From: Streptomyces sp. CB01249
GTDB lineage: Bacteria; Actinomycetota; Actinomycetes; Streptomycetales; Streptomycetaceae
Direction: 5' to 3'
Assembly: GCF_001905735.1 (NCBI RefSeq)
Contig: NZ_LISW01000001.1
Coordinates: 1,734,411 to 1,798,410 of the forward strand
DNA length: 64,000 nt
Below, piece by piece: positions 16,664-25,759 of the stretch (the stretch's first letter is position 1; the number at the start of each line of letters is the position of its first letter). The notes under the pieces are model-generated. The model was not told the origin of the DNA. It made no database searches and worked only from the letters and a program-made list of their open reading frames with translations. The position numbers and the translations under genes were made by a program.

Positions 16664-19588
16664 ATGCCGACCGCACCCCAGAACACCGACGAGCTGTACG
16701 ACGCGCTCCAGGAGAACCAGCGGCGCCCCTACGGCCGCGCACGCACCGTCGCCGCCGAGGAACTCGCGGAGACAGCCGAGCGGTTCGAGGACCCCCTGGC
16801 CCTCGTCCGTACGCTCTTCGAGCTCCAGGAGGCGTACACGTACGGCTCCGAGCCCCGCAAGTCGCCCGTGGTCTTCGCCCGTCTGCTCACCCTCTTCGAC
16901 GAGCAGCCCGACGTCTTCACCGACCGGCTGCGCCATCTGCTGTTCTGGCGGTTCAAGTGGGTGGCGAACTCCCTGCGCGCCCTGCCCGAGATCCCGCTGA
17001 CCAGCCTGCGGCAGTGGCTCACCGAGATGCGCGGCCGGTACGAGAAGGCCGGCCTCGGCCTCCAGCCGTACTACGCCCAGACCTACCAGCTCGCCGCCCA
17101 CCTCGGCGAGGACACCGCCCCCGCCTACGAGCTGTGGGCGGCCCGCACCCGCACCCCGTTCAGCGACTGCGAAGCCTGCGAGATATGCGAACGGGCCCTC
17201 CACCACCTGGAGGGCGGCGACGACGCCCGCGCCCTGCGCACCTGGGAGCCCGTCCTCGACGGCAAGGAGAGCTGCCAGGAGGAGCCCGCCCGCTCCCTCT
17301 CGTACGCCCTGCTGCCCCTGCTGCGCACCGGCGGCGCCGACCGCGCCCGCGAACTGCACCTCGCCGGCTACCGGGGCTGCCGCCGCAACCCCTCGATGGC
17401 CGGGGAGGTCGGCCGCCACCTGGAGTTCTGCGCCCTCACCGGCAACGAGGCCCGCGGGCTCGAACTGCTCGCCGAGAACCGCGTCCTGTTCTCCGAGGTG
17501 GACTCGCCCCTCGACCAGTTCGACTTCCTGACCGGCGTCGAGGTCCTTCTCCGGCGCGTCGAATCCCTCGGCCACGGCGAGCTGCCGGCCGCCGGGTACC
17601 CGGGCCGCACCTGGACCGTGACCGGACTGTGTGCCGAGGTCCGGGAGCGCGCCGACGACCTCGCCGCCCGCTTCGACGCCCGCAACGGCACCACGGCCCA
17701 CGCCGACCGGCGCAAGGTCCGCCTCGACCGCGCACCGCTGCTCGACGCGCTGGAACTGACCCTGCGCACCCGCGCCCTCGACGACCTGTCCCCGGCCGCC
17801 CCGGCCGCCGCGCCCCCCGCCCACCAGGCGCCCGCCGTCCCGGACACGGTCCCCGAGCTCATCGCCCGGGCCCGCGAACTGGACGAGCAGGGACACCCCG
17901 AGGCGCAGCCCTGCTGGGACCGGCTGCGCACGCTGGTCGACGCCCCCGACTACAACCACCCCGAGGACCCGGCCGTGGGCCCGCTCGTCCGGCTGCGCGC
18001 GGACCTGCTGTCCGACGAGGCCGCCGGCGCCGCCCACCGGGACGACGACGCGCAGGCCGCCGCCCTCTACGCGGAAGCCGCCGCCCTGTACGAAGCGGCC
18101 GAGCTGCCGGGGGACGCGGCGGTCGTCCACGCCGCCGCCGCGCTCGCCAGGAGCGAGGCCGACGGCGAGGCCGCCGACGCCGAGGAGAAGGCCGAGGGGC
18201 TGACCGCCGGCCACGCGCACGTGGTCCGGCTGCACGAGGAGACGCCGGGGCTCACGCCGTGCCAGGAAGGCCGCCTGCTGCGCATGCGCGCCAGCGCGCT
18301 CTGCCTGCGCGCGCAGCTCACCAGGAGCGAGGAACACCTCGCGGCTGCGGCAGCCGAGGTGGAGCAGCTGCACACGTTCGCCACCCGGCACGAGCTGGCG
18401 GTCCAGATATCCGGCGCCGTCCTGTTGCGGGCCGGCACCCACGCCCTCTCCGGCGACCTGCCGACCGCGCTCACCGAGCTCGACGCACACGCCGACCGGC
18501 TGCGGCAGCACGGCCCCGCCTGGCATCTTCCGCGCACGCTCGGACTGCGCGGCCGCTTCCGGATGGGCCTGCGGGACGCGCAGGCCGCGTACGCGGAGCT
18601 GTCCGAGGCCGTACGCGCGGCGGCCGAGTGGCCGGCCCGGGTCTCCGACACCGCCACTCTCCACGGCGACCTGGCCGAGGTGTGCATGCACCTGGGCCGC
18701 CCCGAGGAGGCACTGCGCCACCTGACGCGCTCCGCCGAACTGGACCTCCGCCAGGGCAAGCGGACGGACGCCTTCTGCACCTACAGCAACGCCGCCCAGC
18801 TCAGCCTGGACCTGGGACGCGTCGAGGACTCCATCGCCCTCCTCGACTCCGTCCTTGCCGAACCGGACATCGCCGCCGGAGAGCTGGACGACCGGCTCAC
18901 CGCCCAACTCCGCCTGAACCGGGCCCGCGCCCTGCACGCGGGGGAGGACCTCAAGGCCGCCACCACGGAGTTCGTCGCCCTCGCCGCCGAGTCGGCCGAC
19001 TGGGACGACGACCCCGGGAGCCACGCCATGATCGCCGCGGAGACGGCCGTACTTCTCGGCGAGGCCGGCGACTTCGACCGAGCCGCCGAAGCCATCGGAC
19101 AGGCGCTCACCGCGCACGCCCGCGCCCCGCGCTACGAGCAGCTGAGCAACGCCCTGCGCGAACTCGCCCGCCTCCAGGCCGAGCAGCAGGGCACCGACGG
19201 ACTCCCCGACGCCCTCGCCCGCCTCGCGGACGCCGACCGGGTGGCCGACGAGGCCCGCGCCGCCGGGTACGAGCCCCACGGCCGCTCCCTGGAGACCGCC
19301 CTCGCCTACGAACACGGCCGGGTCAACGCCTACGCCGGACAGTACGAGGACTCCCTGACCGCCCTGGAGAAGGCCCTCGGCGGACTCGGTGAGCCGGGAC
19401 CGGAGAACGCCGGCGAGTGGGCCGAGTGCACCCGGCTCGCGGGCGTCGTGGAGGGCATCTACCTGGAACGCACCGCCGCCGCCCTCACCCGCCTCGACAC
19501 GGCGATCCCGCGCCTGGCCGCGCTGGGCCACACCGAGGAAACGGAAGCCCTGACCGCCCTGGCGACCCGGCTCCGCGACGAGGAGTGA
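16664..19588 (+). CDS. Large TPR-repeat protein paired with the HSP90-family gene
   Basis: 974 residues, cytosolic, Ala/Leu/Glu/Arg-rich, built from tandem helical repeats. Recognisable TPR-like units include AQAAALYAEAAALYEAAEL, ALRHLTRSAELDLRQGK, EDSIALLDSVLAEPDIAA and EDSLTALEKALGGLGEPG. A Cys cluster (SDCEACEICE) sits near residue 170. No enzyme domain is seen. It starts 2 bases after the HSP90 stop. TPR proteins are the standard HSP90 co-chaperones in eukaryotes, though there they bind MEEVD, which this HSP90 lacks, so any contact must be different. A strong terminator hairpin follows the stop by 11 bases. Confidence 0.82.
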   Translation: MPTAPQNTDELYDALQENQRRPYGRARTVAAEELAETAERFEDPLALVRTLFELQEAYTYGSEPRKSPVVFARLLTLFDEQPDVFTDRLRHLLFWRFKWVANSLRALPEIPLTSLRQWLTEMRGRYEKAGLGLQPYYAQTYQLAAHLGEDTAPAYELWAARTRTPFSDCEACEICERALHHLEGGDDARALRTWEPVLDGKESCQEEPARSLSYALLPLLRTGGADRARELHLAGYRGCRRNPSMAGEVGRHLEFCALTGNEARGLELLAENRVLFSEVDSPLDQFDFLTGVEVLLRRVESLGHGELPAAGYPGRTWTVTGLCAEVRERADDLAARFDARNGTTAHADRRKVRLDRAPLLDALELTLRTRALDDLSPAAPAAAPPAHQAPAVPDTVPELIARARELDEQGHPEAQPCWDRLRTLVDAPDYNHPEDPAVGPLVRLRADLLSDEAAGAAHRDDDAQAAALYAEAAALYEAAELPGDAAVVHAAAALARSEADGEAADAEEKAEGLTAGHAHVVRLHEETPGLTPCQEGRLLRMRASALCLRAQLTRSEEHLAAAAAEVEQLHTFATRHELAVQISGAVLLRAGTHALSGDLPTALTELDAHADRLRQHGPAWHLPRTLGLRGRFRMGLRDAQAAYAELSEAVRAAAEWPARVSDTATLHGDLAEVCMHLGRPEEALRHLTRSAELDLRQGKRTDAFCTYSNAAQLSLDLGRVEDSIALLDSVLAEPDIAAGELDDRLTAQLRLNRARALHAGEDLKAATTEFVALAAESADWDDDPGSHAMIAAETAVLLGEAGDFDRAAEAIGQALTAHARAPRYEQLSNALRELARLQAEQQGTDGLPDALARLADADRVADEARAAGYEPHGRSLETALAYEHGRVNAYAGQYEDSLTALEKALGGLGEPGPENAGEWAECTRLAGVVEGIYLERTAAALTRLDTAIPRLAALGHTEETEALTALATRLRDEE

Positions 19589-19599
19589 CCCGCCGCGCT

Positions 19600-19631
19600 C
19601 ACCGGGCCTCCGCGTACGAAGAGGCCCGGTG
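19600..19631 (+). terminator. Rho-independent-type hairpin after the HSP90-TPR operon
   Basis: CACCGGGCCTC (19600-19610) and GAGGCCCGGTG (19621-19631) form a perfect 11-bp stem with a 10-base loop, 11 bases after the TPR gene's stop. No T-run follows, which is normal in Streptomyces. Confidence 0.85.
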
Positions 19632-19684
19632 AGCCCCCGGGAATTCACTTGCGGCGAGGCCGGGCAGCCCGGTGGGCTGCCCCC

Positions 19685-20932
19685 ATGGACGGTGCCGGGC
19701 AACAGGCGGGACGGGCGAGGACGCGAGAGGACCGCAGGACCACACCCCCGCCGCGCCCGTGGCACAGATGGACGGTGCTTGCGGCCCTGATGCTGGCCGC
19801 CTTCACCCTCAACACCGCGGAGAACCTGCCGATCGGCCTCCTGGAAGTGATCTCCGCAAGCCTCCGGGTCCCGGTCTCGGCAGTCGGCCTCCTGGTCACC
19901 GGCTACGGCCTGACCGTGGCCGTCGCGTCACTCCCGCTCGCCCACGCCACGCGGGCCGTGCCCCGACGCCATGTGCTCACCGGACTGCTGGCCGTGCTGA
20001 TCGTGTCCAGCCTGTGCGCGGCGGCGGTCGCCTCCTACGGGGTGCTCCTCCTCTCGCGGCTGCTCACCGCCCTCGCTCAAGCCTTGTTCTGGGCCGTGAT
20101 GGGACCGGTCGCGGTCGGCCTGTTCCCGCCCGGAGTCCGTGGCCGTGTGGTCGGGGCGCTGTCCGTCGCCGGTTCGCTCGCCCTCGTACTCGGTGTTCCC
20201 GCCGGAACGTGGCTGGGACGGCAGAGCGCGTGGCAGGTGCCCGTCGCCCTGCTCGCGGCGCTGGGGCTCGCCGCGCTGGTGCCGATCGCCGTGCTGCTGC
20301 CGACGTCCCGTCCCGAGGAAGGGAGCGCCGCCCACGGCTCCCGCCCCGATGCCCGTCGGTTCGCCGTCGTGCTGGCGGCCGGGACCCTGTCCGCCACCGG
20401 GGCCTTCGCGGGATACACCTACGTCGTCAGGTTCCTGGGCGAGGTGAGCGGGTTCTCCACGAGCGCGGTCGGCGCCCTGCTCGTGGCGTTCGGCCTGGCG
20501 TGTCTGGCCGGAGTGACGGTCACCGGGGCCGTGCTGGACCGTTTCCCACGAGCGGCACTGACCGCCGCCGTCGCCACGCAGGCGGTGGGCATGCTCGGTC
20601 TGTACGCGGCCGGGACCGAGCCCGTGGCGACGGTGGTGTTCCTGACGCTGATGGGCGCGGCACTCGGACCGGTCTTCATGACCACCCAGAACGCGATGCT
20701 GCACTGCGCCCCCGGCCGCACGGACATCGCACTCGCGGCGAACTCCGGCTCCTACAACGCCGGAATCGCGGCGGGCGCCGCACTCGGCGGGCTGGTCCTC
20801 TCGCTCGCCGGAGTGCGGGGCACCTTCCTCTGCGGCGGGCTCCTGACCGTCGCGGCCTGCGCTGTGCTGTCGGCCGAACACCTCCTGCGAAGCCCGCAGT
20901 GCGCCCCCCGGAACGAGCCGCGTTCACCGTGA
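19685..20932 (+). CDS. MFS transporter, DHA1 (AraJ/sugar-efflux-like) family
   Basis: 415 residues with about 12 membrane spans after a basic N-terminal tail. TM1 carries AFTLNTAENLPIGLLEVIS, similar to the AraJ/SotB/PbuE group (TEF.P.GLL..I). The loop HATRAVPRRHV replaces motif A, and GSLALVLGVPAGTWLG is a motif C-like stretch. These are proton-driven exporters of sugars, arabinose-like compounds, purines or drugs. ATG 19685 is used; an in-frame TTG at 19649 is possible. A terminator upstream isolates it from the HSP90 operon. Its 3' end overlaps the convergent gene by 9 bases. Confidence 0.87.
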   Translation: MDGAGQQAGRARTREDRRTTPPPRPWHRWTVLAALMLAAFTLNTAENLPIGLLEVISASLRVPVSAVGLLVTGYGLTVAVASLPLAHATRAVPRRHVLTGLLAVLIVSSLCAAAVASYGVLLLSRLLTALAQALFWAVMGPVAVGLFPPGVRGRVVGALSVAGSLALVLGVPAGTWLGRQSAWQVPVALLAALGLAALVPIAVLLPTSRPEEGSAAHGSRPDARRFAVVLAAGTLSATGAFAGYTYVVRFLGEVSGFSTSAVGALLVAFGLACLAGVTVTGAVLDRFPRAALTAAVATQAVGMLGLYAAGTEPVATVVFLTLMGAALGPVFMTTQNAMLHCAPGRTDIALAANSGSYNAGIAAGAALGGLVLSLAGVRGTFLCGGLLTVAACAVLSAEHLLRSPQCAPRNEPRSP

Positions 20933-21766
20933 AGGCTGCGGTGCGACCTCCACGGAGAGGTCGTTGTCGAGGGTGTAGTACGGGCGCACCGACATCCCGC
21001 CCAGCGTGGTCGCCGGGTAGACGAACACCGTCTTCCGGTCCGCGACGTCGTCCAGCAGCCGGGCGACCCGCACCCGCGGAGCGTCGGCGCGCGGGTGGAC
21101 GTACACGTCCCAGACGGCCGGTGCGCCTCCCACCGCCTCCGCCAGGAGGTCCGCGTAGTCGACCGTGAACGAGAAGTCCTGCTCCTCCCCGGCGCTCAGC
21201 GCGCCCCGCACCACGACGGGCTTCCGCCCGCGCCGGACCAGGGCGACCTTCGCGCCCTCGCCCAGCCCGGCACCGTACAGCCGCGCCGTCACCGTCATCG
21301 CGCCGGACCCGACGGTGATCCGGCCGGCCTCCGCGTGCGTGGCGCGCCGCCAGGCCCGTATCGCGAGTCGGCCGTCCTTGGTGGCGTACGGGATCCGGAC
21401 CGCCACGGGCGTGCCCCGTACGGCATCCCCGCCGGACACCAGTCCGCGCAGATCGCGCAGGCCGGGCAGCAACGGCACGCGCTCCTCGCCCGGTCCGGTC
21501 ACGACATAGGCGTCCCAGCGGCCTTCCTCAAGGGCGGGGTCGGCCTCCAGCACGGCCTGCCACTCGTCCGGCCGTGCGGACTCCAGTACGAGCGAGCGCC
21601 CGGTCTCCTCCGGCTGCCCCTTCTTCGGGCGTCGCTGAAGCAGTAGCCGCGGCTGCGCCGAGGCGGACAGGGCCAGTTGGACGCGTACGACCAGACGCCC
21701 TCCGTCCCGCACCGTCACCGCGCCACGCGGCCTCTCCACGATTGCGTTTGCGCCGTCGCCGCTCAT
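20924..21766 (-). CDS. Hypothetical protein coupled to a glycosyltransferase gene
   Basis: 280 residues, soluble, predicted mostly beta. It contains two weakly similar halves, each with strands such as VRVQLALSASAQPRLLLQRR and MTVTARLYGAGLGEGAKVAL, followed by acidic segments (VLEADPALEEGRWDAYVV; EEQDFSFTVDYADLL). I recognise no enzyme motif. Its start overlaps the stop of the GT4 gene by 4 bases (ATGA), indicating translational coupling and a role in the same glycan or cell-envelope process. Similar genes often sit beside GT4 genes in Streptomyces, where they carry only vague labels. Confidence 0.72.
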   Translation of the reverse strand: MSGDGANAIVERPRGAVTVRDGGRLVVRVQLALSASAQPRLLLQRRPKKGQPEETGRSLVLESARPDEWQAVLEADPALEEGRWDAYVVTGPGEERVPLLPGLRDLRGLVSGGDAVRGTPVAVRIPYATKDGRLAIRAWRRATHAEAGRITVGSGAMTVTARLYGAGLGEGAKVALVRRGRKPVVVRGALSAGEEQDFSFTVDYADLLAEAVGGAPAVWDVYVHPRADAPRVRVARLLDDVADRKTVFVYPATTLGGMSVRPYYTLDNDLSVEVAPQPSR

Positions 21767-23016
21767 CGTCGCGCCTTCCGTGCGGCCTTCACGACATGAC
21801 CGGCCGCCACGAGCATCGTGTCCCTGGCCGCGAAACCGCTGTTCGCCAAGGTGCGGCCGGTCCCGGCCGCCGCCCGTCCCTCACGCCGGGACGCCAATAG
21901 CTCCTCGAACAGCCGCTCCGCCTGGGCCACGACGGGCTCGGGGCCGTAACGCCGGGAATTCTCCGCCGCGTTACGCCCCAGGCGGCGGCGGAGCTCGTTA
22001 TCGCCGACGAGGTCGAGCAGGGCGCCGGCCAGCGCGTCCCGGTCTCCGACGGGCACCAGCCGGCCGTCCTCCCCGTCGGCGATGATCTCGCCGGGGCCGT
22101 ACGCGCAGTCGGTGCTCACGACGGGCAGGCCGCAGCGCATCGCCTCGACGATGGTCATGCCGAAGGACTCGAAGTCGGAGGTCACCGCCGCGATCGACCC
22201 CTTGACCCACTCGGCCTCCATCGGGTTCACCGCACCCATCAGGAAGACGTTGTTGTACAGGCCGAGCCGGTCGATGAGCGCGCGCAGCCGCTCCCGCTCC
22301 TCACCCCTGCCGTAGATGCGCAACTGCCACTCGGGATACGCCGCCGCGACCGAGGCGAAGGCATCGATCAACAGGTCGAACCGCTTCACCGGCGCCAGCC
22401 GCCCGGCGGCGACCACGATGCGCCCCCGGCTGTCCGCCGGTGCGAGGCCCGGGGTGGGGACACTGTTGGGCAGCGCCTCCACCCGTACACCCGGCAGCCG
22501 CATCTTGCGCCGGTAGACGGCCGAGTCGGCCTCCGTGACCGGGGTGATCGCGTCCAGCCGCGGATAGGCCCGGCGCAGCGCTCTGCGCAGGCGCGCGGGA
22601 TGGTGGTCGTGCGCGAGGTGTTCCTGCCCGACCCGCACCGACCGCGCGGGTCCGTGGAGCGCCAGGTGGACATTGAGCCCGGGCCGTGTCCCCACGACCA
22701 CATCGGCGTCGAGCGAGGCGAGCGCGGCGCCGATGCGGTCATCGGTGAGCGCGCTGTACTCGCCGTAGCGGTACTCGGAGGAGGGGAAGACCTTCGCCGG
22801 GGTGAGGTGTCGCGGGTCGTCCTTCTCGTGCCGCAGATCCACCAGGGGCCGTAATCGCACACGCGGATCGAGTGCGATGCTCGGGCGCTCCCTGTTCCGG
22901 AGCACGGAGATGATCTCCACCTCGTGCCGATCGGCCAGTGCGCGAGCCAGGTTGAACGTGGTGGTGATCGTCCCTCCGATCGCGTACGCGCTGTGGATGA
23001 GGAATGAGATTCGCAT
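21763..23016 (-). CDS. Glycosyltransferase family 4 protein
   Basis: 417 residues, GT-B fold. The N-terminal acceptor half starts RISFLIHSAYAIGGTITTT, with the Gly loop typical of GT4. The C-terminal donor half has VVAAGRLAPVKRFDLLIDAF and the E-x7-E signature ESFGMTIVEAM followed by CGLPVVSTDCAYGP. GT4 enzymes are retaining and move a sugar from an NDP-sugar to a lipid, teichoic-type polymer or other acceptor at the inner membrane face; the C-terminus is basic (HVVKAARKARR). The first residues at ATG 23016 begin the first beta strand, so the start is sound though the SD is weak. Coupled to the next gene. Confidence 0.88.
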   Translation of the reverse strand: MRISFLIHSAYAIGGTITTTFNLARALADRHEVEIISVLRNRERPSIALDPRVRLRPLVDLRHEKDDPRHLTPAKVFPSSEYRYGEYSALTDDRIGAALASLDADVVVGTRPGLNVHLALHGPARSVRVGQEHLAHDHHPARLRRALRRAYPRLDAITPVTEADSAVYRRKMRLPGVRVEALPNSVPTPGLAPADSRGRIVVAAGRLAPVKRFDLLIDAFASVAAAYPEWQLRIYGRGEERERLRALIDRLGLYNNVFLMGAVNPMEAEWVKGSIAAVTSDFESFGMTIVEAMRCGLPVVSTDCAYGPGEIIADGEDGRLVPVGDRDALAGALLDLVGDNELRRRLGRNAAENSRRYGPEPVVAQAERLFEELLASRREGRAAAGTGRTLANSGFAARDTMLVAAGHVVKAARKARR

Positions 23017-23082
23017 GCAGTACAGGACGACCGGCCTGGACGGAAGGTTGCCCTCCCGTCCGCCGGCAGACGTCCGGAACGG

Positions 23083-23451
23083 TCACTGGGCCCCGATCGG
23101 CTGCGTGAGGTTCACCGGGTTGCCGTCGGGGTCCAGGACGTGGGCGACACGCTGTCCCCACGGCATGTCCTTCGGGCCGCCGCTGACCGATCCGCCCAGC
23201 GCCTCCACGCGCCCGAGCGTCGCGTCGACATCGTCCACACCGATGCTGAGCAGCATGCGAGGTGCCCCGCCGTCCTCCGCCCCCTCCTTGGCCACCAACC
23301 CGAGGTCGGTGTCGCCGATACGCAGACCGAGGTAGAACACCGGACCCTCGTCCGGCACCCGGAAAATCTCCTCGGCCCCGAAGAGGTCTGTATAGAACCC
23401 GGCCAGCACGTCCTGGTGGGCGGTGATGATCACTGGCTGAATGGTGGACAT
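23083..23451 (-). CDS. VOC-superfamily (glyoxalase/bleomycin-resistance-like) protein
   Basis: 122 residues, one VOC module: MSTIQPVIITAHQDVLAGFY, LFGAEEIFRV, YLGLRIGDTDLGLV, then DDVDATLGRVEALGG, and HVLDPDGNPVNL at the end. Typical of small dimeric proteins that bind a metal or a hydrophobic ligand. The usual metal ligands are not all visible, so it may bind rather than turn over its ligand. The ATG at 23451 was preferred over upstream starts because AGGAG lies at proper distance and homology begins there. It is divergent from the shortened Nudix gene. Confidence 0.83.
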   Translation of the reverse strand: MSTIQPVIITAHQDVLAGFYTDLFGAEEIFRVPDEGPVFYLGLRIGDTDLGLVAKEGAEDGGAPRMLLSIGVDDVDATLGRVEALGGSVSGGPKDMPWGQRVAHVLDPDGNPVNLTQPIGAQ

Positions 23452-23529
23452 GGCGCTCCTGCCGTGAATGGGTCGGTCAGTGGTTAGACCGCTCGGGGAC
23501 GGTGGACTCATCGGTCCGGTCGCGGCCGG

Positions 23530-23928
23530 TTGTCAGACCCGCGCTTTAGGTTGGCCCGATGGTTCGTGACGCGTTCGAGCAACGAGTGGTGGAGGCGGCG
23601 GGGCTGGGTTCCGCCGGGCGGGCGGGTCGAGCCGGGGGAAACGCCCCGCGAGGGCGCCCGACGCGAGCTCTTCGAAGAGACCGGGGTGGAGGCGGAACTG
23701 CTGCCGGAACCTGCCACGGCGACGGTGCGCTCCTACCACCCCCGATGGCCGGCGACGCTCGGGCTGTCGTATGCCACGATCGTGGACTCCGGTACGCCGC
23801 CGCACGCGGAGAGCGGTCAGCCGGCGGTCTGGATCCCGCTGAACGAGGACTGGGACAGCTGCTTCCCCGAGGACCCCTCGCGCATCCGCGCCCACGCGCG
23901 ATGGCTGCGCGAAGCGTCCGTCAGGTGA
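23530..23928 (+). CDS. Nudix hydrolase, apparently missing its normal N-terminus
   Basis: 132 residues from a TTG. The Nudix box is intact (GGRVEPGETPREGARRELFE then ETG), so metal-binding Glu residues are present. Nudix folds normally have 35-50 residues of beta strands before the box; here only about 30 precede it and they read poorly (RWFVTRSSNEWWRRRGWVPP). No credible ATG is in frame. An ATG at 23559, 7 bases after a -10-like TAGGTT (23547-23552), is in another frame, as if a leaderless start had been separated by a frameshift. It may be a pseudogene or an oddly started small Nudix enzyme. Confidence 0.55.
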   Translation: MSDPRFRLARWFVTRSSNEWWRRRGWVPPGGRVEPGETPREGARRELFEETGVEAELLPEPATATVRSYHPRWPATLGLSYATIVDSGTPPHAESGQPAVWIPLNEDWDSCFPEDPSRIRAHARWLREASVR

Positions 23929-24174
23929 CGTGCTCGGCCTCCTGGATGGCCGGCGCGGAGACTCGTGGAATTCGTGCGCCCGGCGCGGCTGTGGACGGCC
24001 CCTTCAAGGGTCTCGGTGCGCGGTTCAACGGGCGCCGGGCCGGGGCGGGAGGTGGTGTGCCGGTGGGGTTCGCGCAGGGCGGGAGGAGTGCGTTTTGGCT
24101 GGTGGGGCGCTTGGGGCGACCTGGTTTTTCGGTGTCGGCGCTCCTAGGGTCGGACGTGTCGAAAGGGGGCCCGG

Positions 24175-24936
24175 GTGGACCGGACCGTGCGTACCGTTGA
24201 AGATGTTCTGGCACTCCTGGACGGGTTGTTCGTCTCCGAATCCGGGAGCGGTCACTTGGCGGCGGGGGACGGCAAGGATTTCTGGGACCGGTTCTACGCC
24301 GACAGGTCGCGGCCCGTTCCGTTCTTCCCGGCGAAGCCGGACGAGAGCCTGGCCGGTTACCTCGAACGGGGCCTGATCGCGCCCGGCCGGGCCCTGGATC
24401 TGGGGTGCGGGGCGGGCCGCAACGCCCTGTACCTGGCTTCGCTCGGGTTCGAGGTGGACGCCGTGGACCTCTCGCCGGTGGCCATCGCGTGGGCCCGGGA
24501 GCGCGCGGCCGGTGCGGGGGCGGAGGCGCGCTTCGTGTGCGGCGACGCGTTCGCCCTGGCGGGCACGGAGCTGAGCGGACCGTACGACCTGGTCGTGGAC
24601 TCCGGATGCTTCCACCACCTGCCACCGCATCGCAGGGTGAGCTACCTCGCCCTGGTCGATCGCGTCCTGGCCCCCGGCGGCCACCTCGCCCTGACCTGCT
24701 TCGCGGCCGGTGAGGAGGGAATGGGCTCCGAGCTCGCGGACGTGGACCTCTACCGCGAGGGCCGCCTGCACGGCGGCCTCGCCTACACCCCCGCATCACT
24801 GCGCTGGATCTTCTCCGACCTCGTGGAGGTCGAACTGCGCCGCATGCGGGACGAGCCACCCGGCTCGCCCCATTTCGGCGAAGGCTTCCTGTGGACGGCC
24901 CTCTTCCGTACGAGCGAGCCGTCACAACCGCGTTGA
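24175..24936 (+). CDS. Class I SAM-dependent methyltransferase (TehB/thiopurine-type)
   Basis: 253 residues. The SAM pocket is ALDLGCGAGRNALYLASLG (motif I, about 74-92), VDAVDLSPVAI (motif II) and VVDSGCFHHLPP (motif IV region), then VLAPGGHLALTCF. The FWDRFYADRSRPVPFF start and the LDLGCGAGRNALYLA block are typical of TehB- and thiopurine-type methyltransferases, which often methylate small toxic molecules. GTG 24175 has GAAAGGGGG upstream. The acceptor is unknown. The 246-bp stretch before it (23929-24174) shows nothing else I can support. A second methyltransferase follows within 32 bases. Confidence 0.85.
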   Translation: MDRTVRTVEDVLALLDGLFVSESGSGHLAAGDGKDFWDRFYADRSRPVPFFPAKPDESLAGYLERGLIAPGRALDLGCGAGRNALYLASLGFEVDAVDLSPVAIAWARERAAGAGAEARFVCGDAFALAGTELSGPYDLVVDSGCFHHLPPHRRVSYLALVDRVLAPGGHLALTCFAAGEEGMGSELADVDLYREGRLHGGLAYTPASLRWIFSDLVEVELRRMRDEPPGSPHFGEGFLWTALFRTSEPSQPR

Positions 24937-24968
24937 CCGCCCCCGGCGGGTGGTGCTTGGGTCGGTAC

Positions 24969-25709
24969 GTGGACAGCATTTCCGGCAACAGGCGGTTCTG
25001 GAACCAGATCAGCGGCGCCTACCAGCACAAGCACGACGCGCGGATCGGCGCGACGCCCCGCCTGTGGGGCACGTACGCGATCCCCGACGCGCACCTGCGA
25101 GCGCTGGGGGACGTCACCGGCAAGCGTGTCCTGGAACTCGGCTGCGGCGCCGGCCAGTGGTCCAGGGCGCTGGCGGCCGAGGGGGCCGCGGTGGTCGGGT
25201 TCGACCTGTCCGAGGAACAGCTTGCCGCCGCCGCTCGCACGATGGGACCGGTCCGCTACCCGCTGGTGCAGGGCGCCGCCGAACACCTCCCGTTCGCCGC
25301 CGACACCTTCGACCTGGTGTTCTGCGACTACGGCGGGCTCAGCTGGGCACCCCCGCACGTCGCCGTACCCGAGGCCGCACGCGTACTGCGCCGAGGCGGG
25401 CGCCTGGTGTTCAACGTCGCCAGCCCCTGGTTCGAAGCCTGCTACGACGAAGCCACCAGCCGCGCGACCACGACGCTGCAACAGGACTACTTCGGCCTGG
25501 ACACCATCGATGAGGACCAGGGTGCGGTCAGCTACCAGCTCACCTACGGCGACTGGATCAGGGTCCTGCGCGGCGCGGGTCTCGTCATCGACGACCTCAT
25601 CGAACCGCGCCCCGACCCCGAAGCGGCCAACGGCTACAACAAGACGGACCCACCCGACTGGGCCCACCACTGGCCGGCGGAAGCGCTCTGGGTGACCCAC
25701 AAACCGTAA
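24969..25709 (+). CDS. Class I SAM-dependent methyltransferase (UbiE-like)
   Basis: 246 residues. RVLELGCGAGQWSRALAAEGA is motif I, VVGFDLSEEQLAAA motif II, DTFDLVFCDYGGLSW motif IV and RVLRRGGRLVFNVASPW motif V. The N-terminal FWNQISGAYQHKHD is typical of methyltransferase type 11 proteins of unknown target. GTG 24969 is chosen as the nearest start before homology; no clear SD, and the frame is open upstream into the previous gene. It is probably co-transcribed with the TehB-like methyltransferase, which it does not closely resemble outside the SAM motifs. Confidence 0.83.
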   Translation: MDSISGNRRFWNQISGAYQHKHDARIGATPRLWGTYAIPDAHLRALGDVTGKRVLELGCGAGQWSRALAAEGAAVVGFDLSEEQLAAAARTMGPVRYPLVQGAAEHLPFAADTFDLVFCDYGGLSWAPPHVAVPEAARVLRRGGRLVFNVASPWFEACYDEATSRATTTLQQDYFGLDTIDEDQGAVSYQLTYGDWIRVLRGAGLVIDDLIEPRPDPEAANGYNKTDPPDWAHHWPAEALWVTHKP

Positions 25710-25759
25710 GCCCCACTGCACGTCGGTCGCCCCGCCGGGCGGTGCCCGGATTCCTCGGA

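Noticed and set aside
14784..19765. Long open frames opposite the HSP90 and TPR genes
   Set aside because: Both are shadows; the forward frames contain the full HSP90 ATP site and TPR repeats.
23929..24174. Small gene or RNA in the gap before the TehB-like methyltransferase
   Set aside because: Open frames there have no ribosome-binding site or recognisable domain, and no stable conserved-looking hairpin was found.
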